Below, one piece after another: positions 37,462-50,380 of a stretch of DNA of 57,217 bases. The notes below the pieces were generated by a model that was given only the letters and a program-made list of their open reading frames with translations, searched no databases and had not been told where the DNA came from. The position numbers were made by a program, and so were the translations under genes. Location: NCBI GenBank assembly GCA_002104895.1, contig MCFG01000242.1, positions 50,001 to 107,217 of the forward strand. The letters are read 5' to 3'. Positions within the stretch are counted from its first letter, which is position 1; each line of letters opens with the position of its first letter. The stretch comes from Anaeromyces robustus. Its lineage: Eukaryota > Neocallimastigomycota > Neocallimastigomycetes > Neocallimastigales > Neocallimastigaceae.

Positions 37462-39293
37462 TTTTAAAAAAAAATATTAGTTTCGCTATGCGTCTTTGGT
37501 TAATGATTACTAAAAAGAATCCATTTAAATTACTTTTACTTCGAAATACTGAAATATTAACTTATGTATGTGGTTTTGGAATTCCATCTGTATTATCACT
37601 TTTTTCAATTTTCCCACAAATAATTGAATCAATGCAACATAAATTTATTATACCACCAGAAGCAGAAAATTGTATTACTGGTTATCGTCATAATGCTTGG
37701 CAAATTATTTTATCAGGTCCTGGTACAACTCTTCCACCATTTTTACTATCAGCTGGATTTGGAAGTAAGTTTAAAATAATAAATAATAATATATATATGT
37801 ATATTCATATATATATATTGTATTATATATATATTTTTTTTTAAATAAAAATACATATATATTATATATATTAACAATATATATATTTATTTATACTTCT
37901 ATATATTTATAATATATTATTTTTATAGTACATATTGGTATTGTTATTTGTACAGTATCTACTCAAAACATTATGAAAGATGTTAAAAAATTTAGTACAA
38001 TTTCATATTCAAGTTGGATTAGAATGTTATGGTTTGGTATATTTTTCTGTGTAGTTGTTGTTCTTAATATTACATGTAAGTTTTGAACATAATAATTTTA
38101 TATATTAATTTATAAAAAAAAAAAAAAAAAAAGTATTAAAAATAAAATTATAATATTAAAAATGTTTTATATTTTATTTTTATTTTTATCTTTATTCAAT
38201 ATTCAATTATTATTATTATTAACACTTTTTTTTTAATTTATTACTTTTTTATTTATTTATAATAATTATTAAAATAATATACATATATATATATACAATA
38301 ACATTAATATTAATAGCTGATATAACAAATGCTAAAAAAATGAGTAATAATGGTACACCAGAACCAGGAGTTCATAATATTGGTATAGCCTATTATATTA
38401 CAGCTGCCGTTGGAATGGGTATTTTACTTATTTTTGGTACAACAGCTGAAGCTAAAAAGAAGATTTCAAGTTTAATTAAAAGTTCAATTCATGGATTATC
38501 CTCATCAGTTACTCTTTCAAAAAGAAGTCAAAGTCAAAGTCAAAGTCAAATTAAAAGTCAAAATCAAAGTCAAGATATGAGTAGTTATAGTTTAAATAGT
38601 AATCCTTTTGGTAGTAATATAAATATAAAAATAGAACCAAGTAAAAGTAATCTTACAAAAAGTATATCATTAGATAGTGATATGGTACCAATGACAAATA
38701 TAAAAAATTCTGGTCTTAAACCAAAAAGAGATATAGGAGATTTAGAAGCGACTATGGAATTTAATAAATTTATGAAATCAATAAATGATTCTGTAAAAAC
38801 GGACGATAATAATAGTGAAAATAGTTTCCTTAATAATAAACATAAAGCAACGTTTTATAGTTCTGATGGAAATCTTTATAATACAAGAAGTAATACTTTT
38901 GATTCCGATCCATATACAAATCATCCTCTACCTCCACCTCATCGTCAATTAAATAATATTACACCAAGAATGATGGTACCTATACAAAAATATTCACATC
39001 AAAGAATGCAACAACAATTATTAATAAATCAACTTCAACAATATCAAATAAACCATAATAATAGTATGGATTCATTTGATGATATTCGTAGAGATTTTAG
39101 TGAATCTGAAATGAGTACTAAATATTCACATGATTCACATGATTCAGTTAATAATTTAGCTTATATGAAAATCAATGATGAAGATGAAGATTATGATGTT
39201 CCAAGTAAATTTGTACGAGATGCTACATATACAGAAGAAATTATTTATCCTGCAAAAGCATCTGTATCCGTAAAAATAAAGCAAACGAAATAA
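36922..39293 (+). CDS. Seven-transmembrane GPCR-like receptor, 4 exons
   Basis: Exons are 36922-37199, 37481-37764, 37929-38075 and 38317-39293, phases 2, 1, 1, all with GTAAGT-type donors, giving 561 residues. Hydrophobic segments: about 12-34, 41-63, 73-96, 118-138, 167-197, 215-237 and 258-278. Cys73 at the start of TM3 and Cys157 in the second extracellular loop (EAENCITGY) are placed like the disulfide conserved in many GPCRs. Loops carry FAMRLWLMITKKNPFK after TM3 and QNIMKDVKKFSTIS before TM6, both basic as expected for the cytoplasmic side. The 283-residue tail is Ser/Asn/Gln-rich with a SQSQSQ run and many Ser/Thr for phosphorylation. I see no clear STE2, STE3, cAMP-receptor or rhodopsin signature, so the subfamily and ligand are unknown. 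An 8-kb spacer lies upstream. Confidence 0.78.
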
Positions 39294-42200
39294 AAACAAA
39301 ACGAAAAAAAAATAAAAATAAAAATGAAAATAAAATAAAATAATAATGAATAAATAAGAAAATAAGAAATAAAAAGTTTAAAAAAAAAATAAAGAAAAAT
39401 AATAACTTAACAATAATAATAAATAATAATAATAAAAAAATTAAAAAAAAAAGAAAATATATGGAGTTGATAAAATGGTAATACTTTTTTTTACTTTTTT
39501 ATGAAAAGTAAATTAAATAATTAAAAAAAAAAAAAGAAAAAGAAAAGAAAAGAAACGAAAAGGTAATGAAAAAAAAAAAAAGAACTTTTTTTATCAAAAA
39601 AGAGAAAAATCTTTTTTTTTTTTTTTTTATTACATATATAGAAACCTTAATTTTCTTTTTCTTTTTCTTTTTTTCTTTTTTTTTTTTTAATAATAATTAT
39701 TCCGAATGAAAAAAAAAAAAGTATTTTTTTTCTATTATTTTACTCATATACAATTAACATACAACATAAATAAAAAAAAAAAAACGAATTTTAAATAATT
39801 AACATATATATAAATAGATGGTATATTAAATTCAAATTAGAATAAAAAAATTCTTTTATATAAAGTATTTATTTAAAAATATATATAAATTTGTAAGAAA
39901 TAAATAATTAAATTAAATAAAATAAAATAAAAAAAAATAAAATAAAATAAAATAAAATAAAAAAAATATATAAAACAAATATAATGATAATAATATTAAT
40001 TTATTTTGGATAATATAAGAATAATAAATTAATTAAAATACATATTTATTACAATATATTTCTATCTATATAAAAAAAAATTATAACGCTATATCATATT
40101 TTTTTTCTTTTTTTTATAATAAAAATATCATAAAAAATGACACTTTTTTTTTTTCTTTTTTGTTACAAGGATTGGTAATATAATTATTTTTATAATATTT
40201 AAAAAAAATAATAATTATAATTATTAAGACAATAGAATAAAATAAAAAAAAAATTAAAATTATTTTAAAATAAGAAATTTAAACTTTTTAAGATATATAT
40301 AATTCTTGATTTTTTTTTTTTAATTTTTAACTTTTTGATAAATTAGGTTATACTCTAAGAAGAAATAATAATCATTATAGAGATTTAGATTTATTTTGTG
40401 AAACGAATAAAAAAAATAAAAATAAAGTAAATTTTTAAACTTTTAAATATATTAATTGAAAGGTTGGTTGACCTATTATAATCAAAAGTAAAAATTAAAT
40501 AAAAAAAAATAAAAAAATAAAAAAAAAGATAAGATTTAAAAAAGAAAGGAAAAAAAATTATTTATTATTATTATTTATTATTATTATTATTATTAATTAA
40601 TATTAATTATTAATTATTATAATTAATTAAAAAATTAAACTTTAAAATTTATAATGATATTATAACATTTTAAAAATAGAATTAAAAATAGAAATAATTA
40701 TTTAAAAAATTATAAAATTATATAATAATAAGAATGACGATCAATTATTTTTAAAAAATTATAATAAAATTATAAAATAATCATTTTATATCTATAACAT
40801 ATAAATAACATATTTAATAAAATTAATGACAATAAATAATTATTGATAATGAAGAACAAAACATATATAAATATAAATATATATATTTCTATATTATTTA
40901 ATAGTTTAATCAATAATATCAATATAAATAATAAATAATTATAAAAATATTTATTCATATTTTTTTATTATTTATTATTATTATTAATTAATTTTATTAA
41001 TAATTAATAGTCTTGTATTCTATAAAAATAATTAATAATTAAAAATTAATAATTAATAATAATTAATAATATAACTAATAATAATTTTAACTAATAATAA
41101 TAAAAATAATCACTAATGGAAAAAAAAATATTATAATTTTCATTACATTTTTTCTTGAGATTATTAAATATATAAATAATAAAGTTCAAAATCCCATTAT
41201 GAATACAAAGAAGAGAAATAAACACTAATAAAAAAAATTATTATTATTATTTATTAATTATTAATTATTAATATGGTGATGATGATGATAATGATGATGA
41301 TAAAAAATTCATAAATTTATAAATTATTATTATTATAAAAATTATCATTTTTGTACTCAAATGATTTTCATTAATTTATCATTTTTTTTTTATTTTATTT
41401 TATTTTATAGATTTAAACATATTAAACATATTAATAAATAAATTATATTAAAAAAAAAATTAATTAAAACTTTTAATAATTAATTAAATAATACACACAT
41501 TTTTTATTTTATTTTATTTTATTAATAATTAAATAGGTAAAAAAAAGAAACCCAAAAACAAAGTAAATTCTATTTGATAATATATTATATATATATAAAA
41601 TTTTATTAAAAAAAAATAATTATTAAAAAAAATAGAATTTACTTTTTTTTGGGTTTCTTTTATAACACACATTTTTACATATTAATTATTAAAATTTTTT
41701 AATTTTCTTTTTTCTTAAAATTTAATTTTTATTTAATTTATTGTATTTATTATTTTATAATATAGAGAAAAATTACAGAATATTGATGTATATATAATAA
41801 TCATTTTTTAATAATAATTTTGTATAAATTTATAACAATAATAAAAAATTAAAAAAAAAAATAGAATTCTCTAAATTTTATAAAATATTTATAACAAAAA
41901 CTATTATTAAAATAAAATAAAATAAAGATATAGAATACTAAAACTAATACTATTGTAATTATTAAGATATAGGTATAGAATATTAAAATAAATATTATTA
42001 TTACAAATACCATCATAAAAGTAAAAAATTTTTTTTTCTAAAGTATTTATTTACACATCAAAATTTATATTTTTTATTAATATTAAATATTAAAATATTT
42101 ATTAATTTTTTTTTTTTATAATTTTTCAAAGAATTCATTATTACTATTTATTATCATGTTTATTTTTATTAATTATTAAATATAATTATTATTTATTATT

Positions 42201-44249
42201 TATTATTTATTATTTATAAGTTTATTACTTATTTTTTTATTATTTTATTATATTATTCGTTAATATCAAATTATTTAATTTCAAAACAATTTATTATCAT
42301 ATTAGTTTTAATAATTTTAATAATATGAAAACTAATATTATTAAGATTAACTTGAAGTTTTATGTTCTATAGAAAATGATTTTATGATTTTATGATAAAA
42401 CAAAAATATAATATTTTATAATTATTATTTGTTATTATTATTATTTGTTATTATTATTATTTGTTATTATTATTATTATTATTAGTTCTTTTAATTTATT
42501 GGTGTAACATTTAAAAAATTAATAAAATAAATAAATAAATAAATCTTTAAATAAATAAATAAACAGAAATAAATAATTAATTACAAAAATATAATGAATA
42601 ACATGAAAATCTTTATTATATAAGAAAATAATTATTTAATAACTTATTTATAGAATAATCTAAATGAAAATTTTTTGTTTTTTAAACCTATTCAAATATT
42701 TCTTTTATTATTTAAAATTATTTTTATTTTTTTTTTGTACTTTGTTTTCTTTTTAATATATTTAATTGAATTTTTTATTTATTCATTCCAAAGTATTACA
42801 AATCAATAGAAAGATTTTCATATTATATGAATAAAACATGTATTATATTTTGTTTTAAATTATTCTTTTAATATATTTCCTAATAAAAAATTAATATAAA
42901 TATTAATGTTTTTTTCTTATATTTTATACTTTTATTTTATATTTAATTTATAATTTATATGTTTATTTTGTTTTTATTTTTTTTTTTGTTTTAAAATATA
43001 CAAACTTTATTAATATCTTATAAAAAAAATAATAATATTTATTAAACATTATTTTAAAATATTAAAAAAAAAAAAAAATTAATGATACAATTAAATAAAT
43101 GAATTTTTATTAAATAAATGAATTGTTATTAAATAAATAAATAAATGAATAAAAAATTCCAAAAGAATTCTATTTTATATAAAATGTAAAAATTTACACA
43201 AAATATTTAAAATAATATTATTTAATAATTAAATTATTATAGAATATTAAAATTAAATAATGTAACAAAATGTTAAAAAGAAATGATAAAATTAATATAA
43301 ATATATAATAATTAAAAAAAAAAAAAAGAAAAAAGAAAAAAAGGAAAAAATAAAAGAGAAATAAAAAAAAAATTACTAATTAAAATTTGTTAGAAAGAAA
43401 AAAAAAGCTCCAAATGATAATGTTTAAAAAAAAAAAATTAAATAAAATAATTTTAAATAATAGAAATTTCTTTTAAATTATGATAAAAAAAATATAACAT
43501 GGAAAATTAAATTTTATTAAATTAAATTTAAATTGTGTTTTTTTAACTTAAAAATTAATATTAATATTAATATTAATATTTTATTTTTATATTTTATTCT
43601 ATTATTATTTAATAATATCATTAATAAAAAACATAATAAAATAAAAATAAAATAAAAATTATTAATTTTTAATATCTTTTTATTATTAAAATGTTAAGTA
43701 GTAACCTTATAATATTGAATTAAGAAAATCAATAAAAAAAAATAATAATATTTAATATATATAATATTTATATTATATTTAAATGGAATATTTTTTTTTC
43801 TAAAATAAAAAAAAAAAAATAAAATATTAACATTTTAAAAAAGGGTACCTATTTTAATTATAATATATATATTAATAAAATTATATCATTTTATTATTAA
43901 TTGAATTGAAAAAAATGTTTTTCCAGTAATTTATTAAATGATATATATATATATAATTTAATTTATAATTTTGAACCATTTAAAAATGTTTCATAAACTT
44001 TGAAATATTTAATATTTTTAAAATTAATTATAATAAAAACATAGTAAAATTTTTACTATATTAAACATTTAAAAAAAAAATGTTTTTCCTTTTTTTAAAA
44101 TTTTTATTATTATATTTATTTGAGTTTACTACATAGTTTTTACAAAGTTTAGAAAAAATGTATTTTTATTAATAAAATTAATAAATTATATGTGGCTTAT
44201 TAATAGTTTTTAATTAAATTTATATAAAATAATGTATTTCAAATACAAT

Positions 44250-44284
<35 letters not shown>

Positions 44285-44285
44285 T
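39294..44285. other. 5-kb AT-rich gene-free region
   Basis: Downstream of the 7TM gene the DNA is A- and T-homopolymer rich; 39540-39740 has paired A-rich and T-rich tracts likely to include the 3' end. One short stretch at 40349-40415 after a TTAG has normal composition on the plus strand (GYTLRRNNNHYRDLDLFCET) but no partners, so it is at best a relic exon. A MITE-like hairpin lies at 41543-41661, a (GAT)n patch at 41276-41306 and repeated TTGTTATTATTATTA units at 42420-42480. No gene can be supported. Confidence 0.55.
41543..41661. mobile_element. Candidate MITE-like inverted-repeat element
   Basis: Two about 32-bp arms, AAAAGAAACCCAAAAA followed by AAAGTAAATTCTATTT on the left (41543-41575) and its reverse complement on the right (41630-41661), match except for one small change. 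They flank about 54 bp of A/T. Such a long, complex inverted repeat with internal GGGTTTC is not expected from the local A/T background. An ACACACATTTTT direct repeat lies outside both ends (about 41493 and 41665), but not tight against the arms, so it is not a convincing target-site duplication. It could instead be a transcribed hairpin. No transposase is present. Confidence 0.5.
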
Positions 44286-47260
44286 TCAAATGCTTGTTGA
44301 GTAGAAAATAATAAAGTGGCTTGATCTTTAATTTGTCTTGTTGAAATATTTTTATTTCTTTAATAAATAATCTATAACAAATTTTAAAACTAATTCTAAA
44401 TGCATAAAGAAGTCCTGTTTTAAATATAATTATTACACTCTTTATATCCACCTTTTAAAGATCTTAAAATTAAGATTAGTTCATTATTAACCTTCTTTTT
44501 ATTATTCCTTTTAGTTTCTCCTTCATTATTTTTGTAATAAATATTATCAATTAAATGATATTCTTTGTTTTCACTGTCAATTAATTCTAAAATGTATGAT
44601 TCTTCTATTTTATGATGTTCTCTATCTAAATATTTATTATTCATATACAAAAATATTATTGTTCTTATCCAATTTTCAATGATTAAATAGGTTCTGTGTA
44701 ATATTTAAATAATGCCTAATATCTAATAATCCTAATTGAAATGTTCCATATAATTTTTCTGTCAGGTCTTAATTCTAATCATATTTCATTTTTTTTTTTA
44801 ATTTTATATATATTGGTGAAAGAAAATAAAAAAGAGCATTACATTCTTCATTAGTAGATAATAAAGTATCATATTTCATTATTTCATTTATCCAAGAATA
44901 TTTCCATATATAATTCTTTAGTATATTAGAAAAAAAAATTAAAAAATTAGATTCATTATCATGTATCTAATACTAAATTTTTTTCATTACTTTTCAATGA
45001 CATTTTTATTTGATAGTAAAATTAGCTTCATTTATTGACATTTCATATATCTTTCATTTATGGAACCTTTAATCATTAAATGTAAACCAAGATTGTCAGT
45101 AATACATAACCCAACATCATCACTTCTTTTTTTTTTTATTAATACATTTTATAGCCTTTTTACTAATATTTTTAGTTGCATCTTTGGTGTAGAAATAAGA
45201 ACATTACAAATAATATTACATCTCGCACAATTATTTACAGAAACACACTTAGTTATACCTTTTGGAATAATATTAATAATTGAATTATATGTTTCAGAAA
45301 AATAAATTATACCACCACCTATAGTATATCTAACATTTGGTATACGATCAGTTATATCAATAATTTATGAATCATAATAAGGATTGAATACCAGATTTCT
45401 ATTTACTAATGGAATACATTGATTTTTTATCAATTTTTTAACTTTTCATAAATTGTATCAATATACGCTGTGGTTTGATTTTTTTATAATCTTCAATTGT
45501 ATTTTATTGTTTCCTTTTTGCAAATAGATTGTCTACTTTGGTTTCTTTATTATCTCTAACAATGATTTTATTATCAATATTATATTATTTCATTATGTAA
45601 TCTTCTTTTTCTTAATTTGTTTTGAATATTGGAAATTATATTGGAAATATCATAATAAACAATAATACTATTAACCATAATACTATTAATCACATAAAGA
45701 AACTCCATACCAAGTAGGTCCTAATACTTTTGAATATATTCTTTAATTTCTTTAGTATAAGTAATATTTCCATTCTCGTCAAAATATGCTTAATCGTAAA
45801 CTTTAATTATATCTTTATAATTATAACGACAAAAGATTCTGGATTTTTTTTGCTAAAATATAATTAGCAAAGAATATACAATATATAAAAAAATAGAAAA
45901 AAAAATCTCATAATATTATTTTATTATAATATTATTTTTATAAAAAAGTTTTTATAATAAAATAAAAAATAAAAATAAAATTATTTTGTAAATCATCATT
46001 GAGTTAAATATTCAAATAAAGCTTATATACTATTAAAGTAAAATAAAAAATAATAATAATAAAGGCTAAACAATATTTCAGCAATCATATCAATATTTAA
46101 TATTTTATTTTAAAAAAATATATATAAATAAAAATAATTTCAACTATTTATTATTTTATTAATTCATGAAATTTTAAGTTCTATTTTATTAAATAATATA
46201 TATATTATATATATATTATTAAAGATAATATTAGCTATTAATTTGAAAAAGTTTATTGAAGTTATTATTTGATGTTGTAGCAATTGTACAATAAAATATT
46301 ACATAATAATCTTCTACTCAATCTTTATATTCTTCAAAATCATCCATATATATTTTCTACAGGATCAAAACATAATAGATTTTCTTGTGGATTATAAGTT
46401 AATAGAACATATTTATTTAATAATTTTGTTAAAATTGATATATTAAATATTTAGATTTATTATTCTATATTAAAGATTCAATAATACAACATCTTATCAT
46501 TATAGTATAGAAATAATTATTTTTGATAATTGGGATATTTTCATTTTTATAGATTAAAATATATTCAGGATATCTTAATATATTTAATATTTCAATATCA
46601 TTTAAATAAATTACTTTTTAAATATTTCACGAAATATTTCTATTTCATTTTCTGTATAATCATATCGATTATCATATTCCATGTAATGTTTTTTTTTTCA
46701 TTCAAAATTAATATTAAATAAATCTTTGTTACCGAACCATAATTCCATTTCTTTAAATATAGTAATTTTATAAACGGTCTTCATTTTATTTTTTTTTTAA
46801 TTTATATTCATCAAAACCAACCTGTATAGTAAAATTATTTACATCAAATGGAACGTCATAACGACTAAACCTACCGCTAAACCGATATTCTATATCACAA
46901 ATAGAATTTTCTGAATATAAAATTTGAATTTTCGTATGAATATTTAAAAACATTATATGAATTATTATTATTAATAATTCTATTAATAATATATTCATTT
47001 AATAATAATTAATTTATATATTTATCTTTATCGTTTCCTTCTTCTTCAAGTTTTTTAAACACTTGAATTAAGCGTTTATACTGGTTATTATTATTAATCT
47101 TACAATATGACTTATTCATTGAACTTATATCTACCTCATAATCATGATTATCTTATTTTTTTATACCTATATAGAGGTCCATATAAATATATTCTGTCTA
47201 AAGAAAGATTAAATAATAATTCAATATTACAAGATTCTTTTTCTAGTTCTTCATAAAACA
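44286..47260 (-). pseudogene. Decayed multi-frame gene of unknown family
   Basis: Over about 3 kb the minus strand shows normal amino-acid composition in shifting frames broken by stops. Segments from 5' to 3': ELEKESCNIELLFNLSLDRI and YLYGPLYRYKK; YRFSGRFSRYDVPFDV with IQVGFDEYK; MELWFGNKDLFNINF; YMEYDNRYDYTENEIEIF; DIEILNILRYPEYILIYKNE; LLTYNPQENLLCFDPVENIY; FDENGNITYTKEIKEYIQKY; FNPYYDS; ITDRIPNVRYTIGGGIIYFS; KGITKCVSVNNCARCNIIC; RSDDVGLCITDNLGLHLMIK; a 76-codon piece (44420-44650) and a C-terminal RQIKDQATLLFSTQQAFE. The pieces lie in collinear order, so one large ancestral protein (perhaps 800-950 residues) is likely, now with many frameshifts and nonsense changes. I do not recognise it; no reverse transcriptase, integrase or transposase motif was seen. 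A fragment of the same family lies inverted at 20285-20450. Confidence 0.72.
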
Positions 47261-47375
47261 GTACTGTATTTTTTTTTTTTTTATTTTACTAAATCCATTA
47301 ATTTTATGTATTCTTTTTTTTTTAATTGTATTTATTTTAAATATTTAACTTTAAAATAATAATGTATATTTCTAA

Positions 47376-47406
<31 letters not shown>

Positions 47407-48581
47407 GAAAAGAAAATGTGAAATAGAATAATTTTATTAATGCATTTTATATTATATATTAATAATGATAAATATATATTACTAGTTTGCAATAATATTA
47501 AAATAAAATTTTAATAAAAGGTTTTTAAAAAAATGTTTCTCAACTCACAAAATTACATTTAAAATATAGAAAGTAAAAGTCCTAAAAAATTTTTTTAATT
47601 ATAATTAATACAATATTATAATTAAATAACAATTTGAATAACTTTTTATAGATATAGATATATACAAATAATTAGAAAAGAAATTTTTTTTTCTACTTTT
47701 CAAAAGTCTTTTAAATTCCTTAATAAATATTTATTAATAATCAATAATTGTTTTATATAGATATGAATTAATAATAATATACAAAATATACAAAATAACC
47801 ATTTTTATTTTAGTTTAGTCGTAGTACAATCTCTTAGAATAATGAAATTATATATAATTAGATAAAGTAATCATTCATAAAAATTTACACTAATAAACTA
47901 AATATATATATAATTTAAAAGACAGAATTAAGTAGATTTCCTAATAAGGTATAGTGTATTTTATTCTAATATTAAAATATTAAAATTATTATATGAAAAA
48001 AAAAAGTAATTATTATTATTAGAATCATTTGACCTACTGGCATGTTTTTTTTTGTTATATTTCTACTGCATTATCATTATTACTATTAAAAAATATTTTA
48101 ACCTATTGGTCTGTTTTATTTTTATTGTATTATAAATTCTGAGCCCTTCATTAATTCTAACATTCTAACTCTATTAGAACCTAGAACCAAAAGTTCAATA
48201 TATAATTAACTTAATGGACAACTATAACAAATTAAAGACAAAATGTTTGAAATTAATGATCACAGAAAAAATTTTTTTAAAAAAACATTTAATATAATGA
48301 TTATCAGTTACAACTTAAGATAATTACTTTTTCATTTTCTCTATATATACATTATCCCTAGATTGAATAATTTATTTATTTAACTAATAATATATATAAA
48401 TATATAATTATACATTTTATAATTAAAAATATATAAAATTTATCTAGATTAATAATATTGTTTATTAATTTAAAATTTATTTATATATTAATTATATATC
48501 ATATATCTAAAAAAGATATATGATTAATTATATAAATAATTTACTGAGAGAATGCTCTAAGAAATTTTAATTTTAAAGAAA
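47261..48581. other. AT-rich spacer with a short duplicated motif
   Basis: It contains long T/A tracts around 47270-47410. A motif occurs twice about 71 bp apart: GACCTACTGGCATGTTTTT near 48029 and AACCTATTGGTCTGTTTTA near 48100. The stretch 48135-48260 has more C/G than its surroundings but no open frame. No gene is supported. Confidence 0.5.
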
Positions 48582-48745
48582 ATGTCTAGGATATTAGCGA
48601 TTTTATTTCTTCCTTTGAAATATGTAAAAACTGTTATTTCAATGAAGAAAAATAAAAGCTCTGGAGGTCCTAATAGTATTCCAATTCAAATTAGGGAAGA
48701 CTCTTTCCATTATAATTGGAACGTCACTTCTAAAATTTCTATTTA

Positions 48746-48779
<34 letters not shown>

Positions 48780-48782
48780 TGA
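48582..48782 (+). CDS. Small ORF of uncertain reality, ending in poly-A
   Basis: 66 codons: MSRILAILFLPLKYVKTVIS, then SSGGPNSIPIQIREDSFHYN and WNVTSKISIYK, then a run of lysines encoded by about 31 A and a stop. The first 55 residues have ordinary composition, unlike the surrounding DNA, and the ATG follows AAAGAAA. However, there is no recognised domain, and the frame ends inside a homopolymer. It may be a gene fragment, a retrocopied 3' end with its poly(A) tail, or the first exon of a longer gene. Sequence after the A tract (GGTGATCCAACTTCTTAACT) stops quickly in all frames. Confidence 0.3.
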
Positions 48783-48964
48783 TCCAACTTCTTAACTTTA
48801 ACAATTTACCCATGGCATTTTTTTTTTTTTTAATTAATATTCTAGTTTAAAAATTAATTTTCCAAAATTATTAATGATTAATATACATGAAGATTTAAAA
48901 CTTTTTAGAGTAAAATAAATTATTATAGATATTCATCAAAGAAAAGAAAATAATAAAATGTATT

Positions 48965-49620
48965 ATAAATATTCTCAAAGAAAAGAAAAGAAAAGAAAAA
49001 AAAAAAATAAAAATTTAAAAATTAAATTTCTAACCTCACCCATATATCATTTTGATGGAAAAAATTAAATTAAAATATAAAGTCAACATTTATATCCATC
49101 TAAAATTTTTCTTTTTTATTTTGTTTTTTGTTTTTTTTTTTTTTTCTTTTTCTTTTCCTTTCTTTAATACTAAAATAATTAAAGTAACTAATAAATCAAT
49201 CCTATTTTACATAAACCATTTTTTTGATGATAAGTTACACCACCACCAAACAACAAATATATTTTTTATTATACTAGTTTATATATATATATATTAAATA
49301 TTCATCAAAGAAAAGAAATGAAAAGAAGAAAAAAAATAAAAATTTAAAAATTAAATTTCTAACCTCATCCATATATCATTTTGATGGAAAAAATTAAATT
49401 AAAATATAAAGTCAACATTTATATCCATCTAAAATTTTTCTTTTTTTTTTTGTTTTTTGTTTTTTTTTTTTTTTCTTTTTCTTTTCCTTTCTTTAATACT
49501 AAAATAATTAAAATAACTAATAAATCAATCCTATTTTACATAAACCATTTTTTTGATGATAAGTTACACCACCACTAAACAACAAATATATTTTTTATTA
49601 TACAAATTTATATATATATA
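48965..49620. repeat. Tandem duplication with a 329-bp period
   Basis: Two nearly identical copies, with TTTTGATGGAAAAAATTAAA at about 49050 and 49379. Each starts with a purine-rich CAAAGAAAAGAAA block and includes AACCTCAYCCATATATCATT, TATAAAGTCAACATTTATAT and GATAAGTTACACCACCA. Further partial copies of the leading CATCAAAGAAAAGAAA block lie at 48934 and 48968. Each copy has a short Phe-rich frame (MMEKIKLKYKVNIYIHLK) that owes its similarity to the duplication; there is no reason to call it a gene. Confidence 0.92.
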
Positions 49621-50065
49621 TTCCAAAAAATTATATTAATACTATATATTAACAATAATATAAAAAATTCTTTTCTTTCCAAATAAGGTATTATTTTTAA
49701 TTGCCACACACATTTTTGTTTTTGTTTTTGTTTTTTTTTTTTTAAGTTTGATTCATTTTTATTTATTAAAAATTTTTAAAACAATTACATTTTATTATAA
49801 TTAATCAAAAAAGTAAAAAAAAAAAATTTCATAATTAAAAAAATTTTTTTAATTGCCTATTAATAATTAATTATAATAAAATAAAAAAGTTTTAAAAATA
49901 TTATTAATTTTTTTTTTTTTTTGTTATTAATTATTTATGATACTATAATACAATCGATTTAAAAAATATACATGAATAATTATATTATTAAAAAAAATAA
50001 GAATAAATGAAAAACAAATAACTAAATTATTATTTTATCATATATTTATAAAAAAAAAAAAAAGA
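49621..50065. other. AT-rich spacer
   Basis: 445 bp of A/T tracts between the tandem duplication and the GATAGT cluster. Nothing else was seen. Confidence 0.6.
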
Positions 50066-50125
50066 GATAGTTAAAATTTTTATATATAATATGATAAAAA
50101 TATTAATTTGTTATTAAATGATAGT

Positions 50126-50164
<39 letters not shown>

Positions 50165-50341
50165 ATGATTTAAAAAAAAACGATAAACTGAAAATTAGAA
50201 AAATACTAGATAGTTTTTTTTTTTGTCTTTTTTTTTTTTTGTTTTTTTTTTTGTCTTTTTTTTTGTTTTTTTTTTTGATAGTTACTTTTTTTTTTATGTA
50301 AAAAAAACGATAAACTGAAAATTAAAAAAAAAAAATTAGAT

Positions 50342-50380
<39 letters not shown>

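Noticed and set aside
45060-45305. 81-codon plus-strand frame, MEPLIIKCKPRLSVI
   Set aside because: It is antisense to the decayed minus-strand gene, where the other strand gives collinear coding-like pieces.
49052-49578. Two similar Phe-rich frames that could be a tandem gene pair
   Set aside because: Similarity comes from the 329-bp DNA duplication; differences do not favour silent sites, and the frame runs through T homopolymers.
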